NCBI GenBank assembly: GCA_963778375.1
Contig: CAVZTX010000027.1
Span: forward strand, 186,001-250,000
Direction of reading: 5' to 3'
Source of the DNA: CAVZTX01 sp963778375
GTDB taxonomy: Bacteria; Chloroflexota; Ktedonobacteria; Ktedonobacterales; Ktedonobacteraceae
Length of the DNA: 64,000 bases
Of this stretch, positions 28,122-36,885 are shown piece by piece. Under the pieces are notes generated by a model. It was not told the origin of the DNA. It made no database searches and saw only the letters and a program-made list of their open reading frames with translations. The translations under genes were made by a program, and so were the position numbers. Positions within the stretch are counted from its first letter, which is position 1; every line of letters starts with the position of its first letter.

Positions 28122-28138
28122 GATATATTGTCTCCTTT
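28122..28138 (-). promoter_or_regulatory. Ribosome-binding site placed before an ATC codon
   Basis: AAAGGAGA (28131-28138) is followed after 6 nt by ATC (28122-28124) in frame with the DUF4157 gene, and an in-frame TGA lies just upstream. The codons from ATC onward read (M)GTSSSLQHQKREQSAAS, plausible coding sequence continuous with the downstream gene. Either ATC is used as a rare start or an ATG has mutated, forcing use of GTG 27995. Confidence 0.55.
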
Positions 28139-28290
28139 GTGCAATTCAGACGACAATGCCATCCATATGTAAGTGTAACATATTACCCGGAATATGTTCT
28201 GTATGGCCTGGCTCGCTCTGATATTTTATTTCTCTGACCAAGCGATCGCACGCCCTAATCTATTCCTGACCGATTACTTGACTCAACAAC

Positions 28291-29697
28291 TCACGTTGCC
28301 AGCCAGTTCAAAAAGCTTGACCATGCCTCCATATCCCACTTTGTTAACGGCCAGTCCGGACTTCTGAAGATGTATTCTAGGGAGGCTTCGTCATTTGCGT
28401 TGATTAAGGTTGATACATATTGCTCTGTGATGTGGTCTCCTGGAGGCAACTGGATCAGGGTTTTCTTTTTTTGAGGAAAGAATTCGTCCATAAGTTTGAG
28501 GTTAGCTTCTTCCTTGGCTTTTTTGGCCTCTTGTTTCAGGTTCTTTGTCTTCTTCTCTCTTTGTGATGATTTGGTCTTAAACGCCACAGGTGAGGGCCAG
28601 GCAAATTCGATTGCCCTCGTCTGGAGATTTTGGAGATTGGCATGAGTATGCGTACCATAAGGAATGGGGCCTCCACCATAGGCATGATACCGCCAATTTC
28701 GGGTTGTACGGTCGTAAAAATAGTGCGCGACGATGATATGTTCAGTGTTTTGAATAGTAACATGGAGATTTTCACCCGGTTGTGCCAGCCAAAGGCCTCC
28801 TCCCTTGATTTCATTATCTTCGAGATAAGTGAAATGAGTCTGCGTAGCGTCGTAGGCATTGTTCAAGCCATCAGCGTAAGGGGAGGCATCGAATGAGATG
28901 TTACGCATACGCTGAATGAGCTTGCTGGTAAACGTAGGAGCCTGAACTAACTCCGAGCCTGTTAACTTTTTTCTCTGCAAACTCAGATGACCCACCTTAT
29001 TTGTCCTGTCCCCCATCACATCTGCTTCTCGCTCCAACTTCGCATCATCATTAATAGTCACCCCCTTTGCCTGCAAGGTCGGCTTCACTCGCCCCTGCTT
29101 TTGCTGCACCACATGCCACGCCTCATGTGGCAGATGCCTTTCCTGCCCCGAACCCACGTGGATATCTGTACCCTGCGTATATGCCAACGCCTGCACTTGA
29201 GGGGGGTTGGAGGAATTGTAGTGAACTTTCACATCATCCATTGATAGGCCAGAGAGGGTCTCGATACCTGCTTTCAGCCGATCGGGCAGGCCGGTTGTGT
29301 TTTCCTTGTTTTGAATGGATTCGGTTTCTCTTTGCAGAGGTTCTGCCCCTTGAGAAATTTCCCTCACCGAGGCATCCTTCGCACTCATCTCCCGTTGTAA
29401 CGGTAATCCTTCTGACAATGGAATGGCATTTGTATTTCCTCTTCTGAACGCAAGAGAACGCTGAACGGGTTCCGATTGTTCAGAAGAAGGCGCCATTGGA
29501 GGGAAGAGTGGAAGAGTGGCAATAGAATATCCCACAGGACTAGTATGATCAGACTGCGCTTCCAGCACACGAGGCTCTTGCTCAAAAGCAGGCGTAGGTA
29601 CAGCCGCAAATGGTCGAGAAAGCTGCGCTAACCCAGGAAATGTAGTAGGCGAAATACCACTTTTCTGATTCGTCCCCTTTTTTTGGAATGTTTTCAT
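28291..29697 (-). CDS. eCIS-associated DUF4157 protein with unknown C-terminal domain (candidate effector)
   Basis: 468 aa. A Pro/Gln/Ser-rich, probably disordered N-terminus (about 1-130) precedes DUF4157: LSGLSMDDVKVHYNSSNPPQ, YTQGTDIHVGSGQERH and HLPHEAWHVVQQKQGRVKPT with the HEAWH zinc motif (about residue 195). The region after residue 260 (IIVAHYFYDRTTRNWRYHAY, THTHANLQNL, then a Lys-rich helix and MDEFFPQKKKTLIQLPPGDH) is not one I recognise. The ATG at 29697 has GGGAGA upstream. The DUF4157 part is closely related to that of the neighbouring gene (26217), so the two probably arose by duplication with swapped C-terminal domains, as in polymorphic effectors. Confidence 0.75.
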   Translation of the reverse strand: MKTFQKKGTNQKSGISPTTFPGLAQLSRPFAAVPTPAFEQEPRVLEAQSDHTSPVGYSIATLPLFPPMAPSSEQSEPVQRSLAFRRGNTNAIPLSEGLPLQREMSAKDASVREISQGAEPLQRETESIQNKENTTGLPDRLKAGIETLSGLSMDDVKVHYNSSNPPQVQALAYTQGTDIHVGSGQERHLPHEAWHVVQQKQGRVKPTLQAKGVTINDDAKLEREADVMGDRTNKVGHLSLQRKKLTGSELVQAPTFTSKLIQRMRNISFDASPYADGLNNAYDATQTHFTYLEDNEIKGGGLWLAQPGENLHVTIQNTEHIIVAHYFYDRTTRNWRYHAYGGGPIPYGTHTHANLQNLQTRAIEFAWPSPVAFKTKSSQREKKTKNLKQEAKKAKEEANLKLMDEFFPQKKKTLIQLPPGDHITEQYVSTLINANDEASLEYIFRSPDWPLTKWDMEAWSSFLNWLAT

Positions 29698-29723
29698 GAG
29701 CGTCTCCCTGACTTCTGATAGCC

Positions 29724-31967
29724 TTACTCCCTTATATAAAACCAACTTTCAAAATCGCTAGCCCGTACTCCGCCGCCTGATGGAAATTGCAAGTGTAAAA
29801 GATGCCGGCCGTCGCCACGATCCCCGCCGGGCATGGCGAATGCTTGACCGTCGAGGTAGATAGGGCGACCGTTGACATAGCGCCAGATGACATGGCCTTT
29901 CAAGCTTACGCGCACACGTAAAAAGTGTCTAGGATTTCCAAATACCCTGTTTCCTACGCGGTCTATATCTTTGAAGAGGCGGGCGACTATGCCTTCTTTT
30001 TCTGTCCAATTCCAATGCCATGAAATAATGTTGCCGCGTATCTCGCTATCGCCGTTCAGGATGAAGATGCCCTCTGCTCCCCCTGGGATATGTGACTCGA
30101 GGGTTACGACTAAAGCATCTTCTGCCATTGCGCGGGCATGTCGTGAGTCGGGTTCAGCATCAAGCGTGATTTGCAGGCCGTTGCGTAAGATACGGCGGGG
30201 ATTGGTCGTATCGTTGTTCCAGTTGATATTCATGATATGCATTGCGTCGATCACTACCACCTCGGGCAAGGTTGTAAATTGCCTGCGGCAATCATCTATG
30301 CTACGAGGAACATCCTGGCTGCGCGCCCTGTACCAGAGTGCGCGAGCAAGGCGGGTGTAGTGATGTTGTATGCCCTGCGGAGGTTGTGGAAGTGGATCGG
30401 TATTGGGAATGTGATATGGAGGCCATTCGACCTCCTGCGTTTCGGTACGCGCCGGAATTTGCCAGTAGTCGCCGGTATTGTACGTTCCATTCGAGAATTG
30501 TATGTTGATGCCGCTCTTAGCAAGTGATATCCATTGCTTGCCAGTGCGGTCAATTTCCCCCTGCCCATCCCAGAGCCGGAGTGTCACATTGGTGTTCTGG
30601 CTCCCATCATTGCCAATGGAAAGGTCTGCATCGAGAGTAAGCCGATCTTTTTCTACGCGAGCGATCCTGATTAAACTCGCTGGCCGTCCATTGAGTTCTA
30701 ATTCATCGCTTACCACCTCGACGTACTGGCCTCTATCGAACTGCAGGATGCCGCCCTGTCCGGTGCTATGGATGGTGACTATGTTTGGATTATCTTTGTG
30801 AATCTCACCGCTAGTAACAATCGATGCATTATTACGAGCCCACTTAAAGGTTGGAGCTACGGTGTTTGTCCCCGAGTGAACCTCCACCCGGAAGAGTTGA
30901 TTCTCATGTTCCTGGTAGCCTGAAGCCACAGCAGATGTGGGATCGTACGTAGTGACATTGAGCGTTCCCGTTGGAGGCGCAATGAGTTGCTCCCATTCAG
31001 GGTATGGATAGGCGCAATCATAGGTGCGCATCCTATCAACGACCTCATCCTCAAGCCGTCTGAATTCTTGCAGGGCGCGGTTGCTTTGACTTCCAGGAGC
31101 CGTGCCGCGAGCCAGGTCTTGCAGGGCCTTGAAATCCACCCCTTTTGACTTGTCTTCATCTTCCTTGATCAGCTTCTGAAGGTCATCCGGCAGGGTAATT
31201 GGGAGGATTTTTACCTGCCAGACTGTTTGCAGACGAGTGGTGGTATCGAGTCCATTTAAAGCGACCTCGCTTATACGCGGGTCATCAAGGGCAGTGACAT
31301 CGCGCTGCCACACGTCGAGATACACCAGCAGCAGGTTCTGGTCATTCAGATGAAGTTCTCGCCCGGTGGAGTAGTCTTTGGCGCTGGCATATCCCTTCGT
31401 AAAGCGTGGCGAAGGATAGTGCGGTTGACTTGTGTAGGTCATGATACGCCGTACCGCATGAATACGGCCCTTATCGGCATTTGAGATACGCGGGTTTTCA
31501 GGGTCAGTATGGAAAGTCAGCATGTGCGCTTCAGCACTGACGGATTTGATCTGGAAGTAACGTATCTGCTGCCCATTGTCGTCAAGCAATTCAACCCATT
31601 GACCCACATCCCATTCCTGATCGTCTGCTACCCAGTATTTCACCACTACGTTGTCATTTCCCGGAGGGCTTTGCACCTCAACGGCGGTTCCTTCTTCCAA
31701 TTCGCATAGAATGCCGTCTACATAGATACGTCCGGGGGTGATCAAGAAATCCCGCTCACCTGGCAATAGCTTTATTGCGAACCCCCCACCGTGCTGAGGC
31801 GCTCCATGCCGCCCGAAGATATCTCTAGCCTGACTCTCAGCGCGGTGCTGGAGGATTGCTTGCTGTTCATTCCAGTCGGCATCCAGTTGTACACGGCCCT
31901 GCTGCATTACGACCTGGGTATAGTGCTTTTTGGGGTCGAACGTTTGGCGGCTAATATCGCCTTTCAT
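29724..31967 (-). CDS. DUF6519 domain eCIS structural protein
   Basis: A 747-aa protein opening with the family signature MKGDISRQTFDPKKHYTQVV and MQQGRVQLDADWNEQ, followed by repeated beta-rich stretches (RIYVDGILCELEEG; VAPTFKWARNNASIVTSG). DUF6519 proteins occur in eCIS and related tail-like clusters, and the beta-rich repeats would suit an outer baseplate or fibre-like role; the exact function is not established. The ATG at 31967 is preferred over 31973 because AGGAGG lies 6 nt before it. It follows the tail-protein-I-like gene by 23 bp and is 26 bp ahead of the DUF4157 gene, so it is part of the same operon. Confidence 0.75.
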   Translation of the reverse strand: MKGDISRQTFDPKKHYTQVVMQQGRVQLDADWNEQQAILQHRAESQARDIFGRHGAPQHGGGFAIKLLPGERDFLITPGRIYVDGILCELEEGTAVEVQSPPGNDNVVVKYWVADDQEWDVGQWVELLDDNGQQIRYFQIKSVSAEAHMLTFHTDPENPRISNADKGRIHAVRRIMTYTSQPHYPSPRFTKGYASAKDYSTGRELHLNDQNLLLVYLDVWQRDVTALDDPRISEVALNGLDTTTRLQTVWQVKILPITLPDDLQKLIKEDEDKSKGVDFKALQDLARGTAPGSQSNRALQEFRRLEDEVVDRMRTYDCAYPYPEWEQLIAPPTGTLNVTTYDPTSAVASGYQEHENQLFRVEVHSGTNTVAPTFKWARNNASIVTSGEIHKDNPNIVTIHSTGQGGILQFDRGQYVEVVSDELELNGRPASLIRIARVEKDRLTLDADLSIGNDGSQNTNVTLRLWDGQGEIDRTGKQWISLAKSGINIQFSNGTYNTGDYWQIPARTETQEVEWPPYHIPNTDPLPQPPQGIQHHYTRLARALWYRARSQDVPRSIDDCRRQFTTLPEVVVIDAMHIMNINWNNDTTNPRRILRNGLQITLDAEPDSRHARAMAEDALVVTLESHIPGGAEGIFILNGDSEIRGNIISWHWNWTEKEGIVARLFKDIDRVGNRVFGNPRHFLRVRVSLKGHVIWRYVNGRPIYLDGQAFAMPGGDRGDGRHLLHLQFPSGGGVRASDFESWFYIRE

Positions 31968-31990
31968 AGGCATCCTCCTGTTACAGGCTG

Positions 31991-34270
31991 CTAGGTCATA
32001 TAGACAACCCCTGGTTTCATCGTTAATGGTAAGTATTCTCTGAGACGCAAGTGCAGATTTGCTGCCCGTTGGGGTTGAAGGAGATCATGAAATACTCCCA
32101 TCTCGGACTGATCGTCGGCTCCCTTGCGAATATTCATGCGAATATTGGCAGGGGAGCGCAGAAGCAACTGGCAATAGCCAGGATTACCATAGCGCAGGGA
32201 GGTAAAGATAGGTTCCATATCCTCTGCCTGGCCTCCTTGTACGCTTTCTTGCGGCTGGCATTGGTAGCAGCGCGGTGTTCGGGAACCAGGTGGCACGTAG
32301 CTATAACGCACGCAGCCTTCCTGCCGTCTTTCCACGTAGAGAGGTGGCTCCCGAGGCGCTCTCGGACTTGCCAGGAAGATAGTGTTTGATGCTAACTCCA
32401 GTGAGACTGTAGCAACTCTGCCGATGATCGTGCTGTTCTGTATAGACAATGAACCGCCAGGAGGCGTAGGATGGGCGCTTGACTCGACATGGGCTGCATA
32501 GGCTACGTTGTGTTTGCTGGTGGCGTCTACAATACTGTTGGTGATGCGGACCTGCGCGCTTTCTTGCACGTGCAATGCGCCAACGATGCAATGGTCGATC
32601 TCAACAAGCGTATGAGGCGAGTCAATGACCAGGCTCGGCCGATGTGGGTGTTGGGGCTCACCGTTCTCAGAGAGAGATAGTCCTGGAACCAGCGTGCAAT
32701 GCCGCAGGCTCAAGCGGCCCAGATTGCCGGTGACTCGCAAGATGCCATTGCTAATGACCAGGCCATTCAGTATCACGTGGCACTGTTCTTCGCCACTGAT
32801 CTGCATTTCTGCGATTCCGGTTGGAGCATCCAGTATGAGCAGCGGGCGACAAGAATCGGCAGCGCGCAGTTCGATGCATTGTTTGCCAATCGCGCGAATT
32901 GTCGGCAATTCTACATAGCTTCCACTATCAGCGATTTCCACTGCACCGTCCTCTGTATGAGCAGGCACGGTATCCAACACCTTCAAGGATGCCTCACTTG
33001 TGCTGCGAAGCGTTACATGCCCGGCATGGACAGGCACGACATCTAATGCCTTCAAGGACGCATCTCTCGCACTGCGAAGCGAGACTACATGCTCTGCATG
33101 AGCATGCAAAGTTTTCAGTGCCTGAGAGATAGATGTATGCAGCCTGGGGACATGTTCGATCACGCGCAAGCTCCTGGTAAATGAAGTGTCGCGAGTATAT
33201 TCACCCCCTCCAATATCTGCACTGAAGCCATAATGGAAGGTACTGCAAAGAGACGCATGCTTTATATGCTTCGGAAGGGCAATGCGGCCCAAAATGGGGT
33301 CAATTACAATGGAATCTGCGGGTGTAGTTGCCCAGGAGGGGTTGCCCTCAGCATCTTCAATGGCGTGACCATCGCTATCTTTGCTATCGCTCAAATCGCC
33401 GACGATGATGGAATCCTCGTGGGCATGCGTTCTTTTGCCCTCTTCATCGATGATCGTCAGCCGAAGACTTTTGCCTTGCCCGTAGTAGTCGGACAGCGAG
33501 CGCGCCAACATGCTGCGGTCGATAGGCATCGGAACCGCAAGCGGCCCCGCAAGTTGTGTCGCAGATCCTTCGTTCCGCTCAGGATGACAGAACAGTTGCA
33601 GGTCGTTTCCCAATGGACTGAAACGGTAGCGATGAGCATCGTTCGCAAAGGCGCGTGCGGCAGTTGCCTCAGTCAGAGAATAGGCGCCAAGTCGCCACAC
33701 AAAGACACCGATGTTGGCTACGTTATAACGCTCATACTTGCTAGAGGTGGCGCGCACATCCACGCTATGAACAGAACGCTCGAAAGGCGTTCCGAGTAAT
33801 TCAAGTTCCTGCGCACCCCGTCGGCTCACATCGATCAACTGGTTCTGCGGAGAAGGACGATTGACATGCTGTGACGCGGCAAGCAGCGGAAAGTATTCAA
33901 CGATATGCACGCACCAGCCGGTGACGCCTTGTAGCAACTCCTCCATGAGCAAAGCAGTACCCTTGCGCTTGCGGTAGTTGAGGGTGTTAGCAACATCGCT
34001 ACGCAGGTTATGGGATGAAATGAGGTGGGGCATTTTATAGCCGACGAGGTCGCCAATGTAAGGGACGACCCAATCTGCACAGGTTTCGATGAATTGATCA
34101 TCATAGAGCTGGGCAAGGTTTTCCTCAAGTATGCCGATTTGCTCGACAATCACAGAGAGCAGCGACCGTAAAGGCTGATCGCATTCATCCGGGCTGCTAC
34201 ACTGCTCCAGATCTCGTATGCGATACACAGCCGGAAGCAGGTTATAGAGCGTTTCGAGGTCAAAACTCAC
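31991..34270 (-). CDS. Phage tail protein I-like baseplate protein with extended beta-rich C-terminus
   Basis: The N-terminal 150 residues resemble P2 tail protein I/baseplate wedge proteins: YNLLPAVYRIRDLEQ, LYDDQFIETCADWVVPYIGD and LNYRKRKGTALLMEELLQG. Residues 150-759 are unusual, with two copies of a (V)SLRSARDASLKALD-type motif (about residues 395-440) and right-handed beta-helix-like sequence (VILNGLVISNGILRVTGNLG; IDHCIVGALHVQES). Such a helix could be a fibre or receptor-binding part. A REP-like palindrome has been absorbed in frame (LFCHPERNEGSAT, about residue 228). The start overlaps the preceding gene by 4 bp. Confidence 0.75.
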   Translation of the reverse strand: MSFDLETLYNLLPAVYRIRDLEQCSSPDECDQPLRSLLSVIVEQIGILEENLAQLYDDQFIETCADWVVPYIGDLVGYKMPHLISSHNLRSDVANTLNYRKRKGTALLMEELLQGVTGWCVHIVEYFPLLAASQHVNRPSPQNQLIDVSRRGAQELELLGTPFERSVHSVDVRATSSKYERYNVANIGVFVWRLGAYSLTEATAARAFANDAHRYRFSPLGNDLQLFCHPERNEGSATQLAGPLAVPMPIDRSMLARSLSDYYGQGKSLRLTIIDEEGKRTHAHEDSIIVGDLSDSKDSDGHAIEDAEGNPSWATTPADSIVIDPILGRIALPKHIKHASLCSTFHYGFSADIGGGEYTRDTSFTRSLRVIEHVPRLHTSISQALKTLHAHAEHVVSLRSARDASLKALDVVPVHAGHVTLRSTSEASLKVLDTVPAHTEDGAVEIADSGSYVELPTIRAIGKQCIELRAADSCRPLLILDAPTGIAEMQISGEEQCHVILNGLVISNGILRVTGNLGRLSLRHCTLVPGLSLSENGEPQHPHRPSLVIDSPHTLVEIDHCIVGALHVQESAQVRITNSIVDATSKHNVAYAAHVESSAHPTPPGGSLSIQNSTIIGRVATVSLELASNTIFLASPRAPREPPLYVERRQEGCVRYSYVPPGSRTPRCYQCQPQESVQGGQAEDMEPIFTSLRYGNPGYCQLLLRSPANIRMNIRKGADDQSEMGVFHDLLQPQRAANLHLRLREYLPLTMKPGVVYMT
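33564..33588. repeat. REP-like palindrome inside a coding sequence
   Basis: GATCCTTCGTTCCGCTCAGG plus ATGAC at 33564-33588 is the same type as the intergenic repeats near 14,600. It is read in frame as CHPERNEGS in the minus-strand gene, without stops. Confidence 0.8.
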
Positions 34271-36885
34271 CAGATCACCTCCAGTTGGCCAATTGGCAGA
34301 ATTGGGTCCACGAGCAGCAACTCTGCCTGAGAGATGGAGCCGTCTTGCTGCAAGAGGGGCCTTGCTGCATACAGGTGGGTATCCGTGTCCAGGTGCGTAT
34401 GGTTGGAAGATGGATCGCGGCGATACAACTTTTTGACAAGCACAGCAGCAACGTCCGGCACTCTCTGTAGCGCTGCCGTGACTTCCTCCGACGTCACATC
34501 CTGGCCAAAGGCACGTGCTGAGAAAGAAAACTTCGAGCGGAGAGCCTGCTCAACATCCCTCAATACGCGATCCTGTGGAGCGGTTGGATTCACGTTAATG
34601 CGAGCATCAATTTGAAAGGATGCCGGGTTATAGGACTGCAAGGTGAGGGGGATGCTGGGATCACTGGCCAGGTACATTCCGGTATAGATTTTCTCGTAGA
34701 GCCCGCTGTCGGTCTCGATGACTGTCCCATAGGGGTAATCGGGGGTGGGTGGCCCGGCGATAGTCACGACGATGCACTTTCTGCGATAATTCCAGATTTC
34801 AGTAGCTTGAGCCTTGGCGACGCTGGCATAAGAAACGGCAAAGGTTTCGTAGTCCTTGATGGATACGATGAGACCGAGTGTGAGCACAGTGTTATCGGCA
34901 TAGAGCCTGGCATCCTCAGCAGTTTCTGGGTCGATGGCACCGCTCGCTGGAAACGGATTGGTCACCCCTTTGACACCCAGCGGGCGGGTTATAAGCAGGC
35001 TAAGCTGGCCTGCTTGCACGAGTCCTTGCTTCCCAATACCCTTGCGGTAGCTTGCAATCACATTATCTTCTCCGGTAGTCAGGCGCGAACCGGCGTTATA
35101 TCCATTCCCAAACTGCACGGTTACGATCCCATCATCAGCAATAGAGGTCACGTAGACGTGCTCACGCGGGCCACATCCAAAGAGCGTAGGAACTTCCTTC
35201 CAGACAATACCATCCACCTGTACGGTCAATGTTGATAGGTTGCCGGTTGGTTGTGTTGAGTCCTGGATATAGGTGAGTGGGGCCTGACGCAGGGTAAAGC
35301 GCTGATAAGGTTGACTTGCATCGCCGCTGCCAAGTATCTCATCCTGGACCGTTTCGCCTTGGGTAGCCATTGCGAGATTTGCATTAATGGTGACTGTTTC
35401 AGCGATGTACTGATTTGCAAGGGAGGAGTGCAAGGTCAGCACACTACTCTGCTGGTCAGTGTCGATACGGTTCACCTGGGCAATTTCACTGCTTATGGTT
35501 CCAGGAGTAGTTGAGGGCATACCTGTGACGACGATGGTGCGTCCTTCGAGCCGCTGAAAGCTGGCGCTACTGCCGAGAACGCGAATGCTTTCTCCCGCGA
35601 CCAGGGTGGGGGGTGGTGGTGGGCTTGGGGGAACATTGGCGAGCAATAACTCTTCGCTCTGCACATAGATAGTCATCGAGCGAACATCATCCATCGATGC
35701 AGGCGTATACCTCGATGTCGCATTCAGTGTCAACCGCGTCACTCGCGCGCTGGTAGCATATTCCACGACACTAACTTCCGCGACCGATGCGATCGTGGCA
35801 GCAACGGTTGTGCCATCGCGGCGGACGACGATGCACCAGCTCCCGCTCAGCAACTGCGGGTAGACCCTGTCTAGCTCGAGCGAGGAGGCCGAAGGAATGA
35901 AAGGGAAGGGCCAATCGCTGAAATTGTTTTGATTAGGTAGCCTGGGACCGGCGCCGGGCCTTCTATTGTAAGCATTGACGACATCATTATAGGTGGCGAT
36001 GTATGCTTTATGCACCTGGTCTGGCATAACCTTCCAGTCCGGGGCATTGGAGCCGAACAGACCGGCACGTGTGCGCATGACGAAGACGCGAGGCGCGTCG
36101 AACCCCGCTTCAGGCTGTTCGGGTTGCCGGGGATCGTCCTCAAGGGTGACCTGGGTCGATTGTGCGAGAGTATCGACCTTCGCTTCCTTCACGCGGCGGA
36201 ACATGTAGTCCTGGTTGCCTCCAACCTGCTCAATGATTAAGAGAGCGTCGCCTGGCTGCAGGTTTGCAGTCGTTCCCGCAAGTAGGAGAGAGGGTTTGCC
36301 CTTATAAAGCTGCTGTGGCACAAGCGGGATGATTTGAGGAGGGGGTGTCATGGCATTCCATTCAGCACGTGCCTCAATCGGTTCAATGGTCTCAAATAGT
36401 TGAGGCTCCTCACCTGGATTCGGCAGGCTTTGCACCTTCGTCCCAATATCAATGTTTGCGTACTGAGGAGCGCCCGGTGCATCTTCTACGGTAAATGCCA
36501 GGTAGGTATTAGCAGCAACGCCTGGCCGCAAGGGATAATTCACCAGGCGTGCCAGCTCTCGCAAGGAGCTACGTTCTGTCGCAGTGCTTCTGTATGATTC
36601 ATTCACGATGCGCTCAGAGTAGAATGTCAGTACGTCAGCCGCCATTGCCCAGGCATCAAGCAGGGCAATTGAGAAATCAGCATCATCGCGCGTACGCAAG
36701 TCCCGCAAAGCTGGCAGACGAGAATCCTTCAAACGCGCCAACATGCTCGATTTAAATTGTGCATAGGTTCCCACACGATAAGCGATTGCTGGCTGCCCAG
36801 GTGGGTTAGTAATCGTTACGGGCGTCTGTTGTACTCCTGTGTCCAGGCAAGAGCCACAAGTATCTAAATTTAAATCGCTCATCAT
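34267..36885 (-). CDS. eCIS baseplate assembly protein, baseplate-J-like (Pvc12/Afp12-type position)
   Basis: 872 aa, very similar in design to the next gene upstream. The N-terminus contains TYAQFKSSMLARLKDSRLPA and DFSIALLDAWAMAADVLTFY, the signature of putative baseplate assembly proteins. The C-terminal third has the baseplate-J block: VTNPFPASGAIDPETAEDAR, VSIKDYETFAVSYASVAKAQ and YRRKCIVVTIAGPPT. The protein would form part of the baseplate wedge that links the hub to the sheath. ATGA-type 4-bp overlaps join it to both neighbours. Confidence 0.85.
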   Translation of the reverse strand: MMSDLNLDTCGSCLDTGVQQTPVTITNPPGQPAIAYRVGTYAQFKSSMLARLKDSRLPALRDLRTRDDADFSIALLDAWAMAADVLTFYSERIVNESYRSTATERSSLRELARLVNYPLRPGVAANTYLAFTVEDAPGAPQYANIDIGTKVQSLPNPGEEPQLFETIEPIEARAEWNAMTPPPQIIPLVPQQLYKGKPSLLLAGTTANLQPGDALLIIEQVGGNQDYMFRRVKEAKVDTLAQSTQVTLEDDPRQPEQPEAGFDAPRVFVMRTRAGLFGSNAPDWKVMPDQVHKAYIATYNDVVNAYNRRPGAGPRLPNQNNFSDWPFPFIPSASSLELDRVYPQLLSGSWCIVVRRDGTTVAATIASVAEVSVVEYATSARVTRLTLNATSRYTPASMDDVRSMTIYVQSEELLLANVPPSPPPPPTLVAGESIRVLGSSASFQRLEGRTIVVTGMPSTTPGTISSEIAQVNRIDTDQQSSVLTLHSSLANQYIAETVTINANLAMATQGETVQDEILGSGDASQPYQRFTLRQAPLTYIQDSTQPTGNLSTLTVQVDGIVWKEVPTLFGCGPREHVYVTSIADDGIVTVQFGNGYNAGSRLTTGEDNVIASYRKGIGKQGLVQAGQLSLLITRPLGVKGVTNPFPASGAIDPETAEDARLYADNTVLTLGLIVSIKDYETFAVSYASVAKAQATEIWNYRRKCIVVTIAGPPTPDYPYGTVIETDSGLYEKIYTGMYLASDPSIPLTLQSYNPASFQIDARINVNPTAPQDRVLRDVEQALRSKFSFSARAFGQDVTSEEVTAALQRVPDVAAVLVKKLYRRDPSSNHTHLDTDTHLYAARPLLQQDGSISQAELLLVDPILPIGQLEVIW

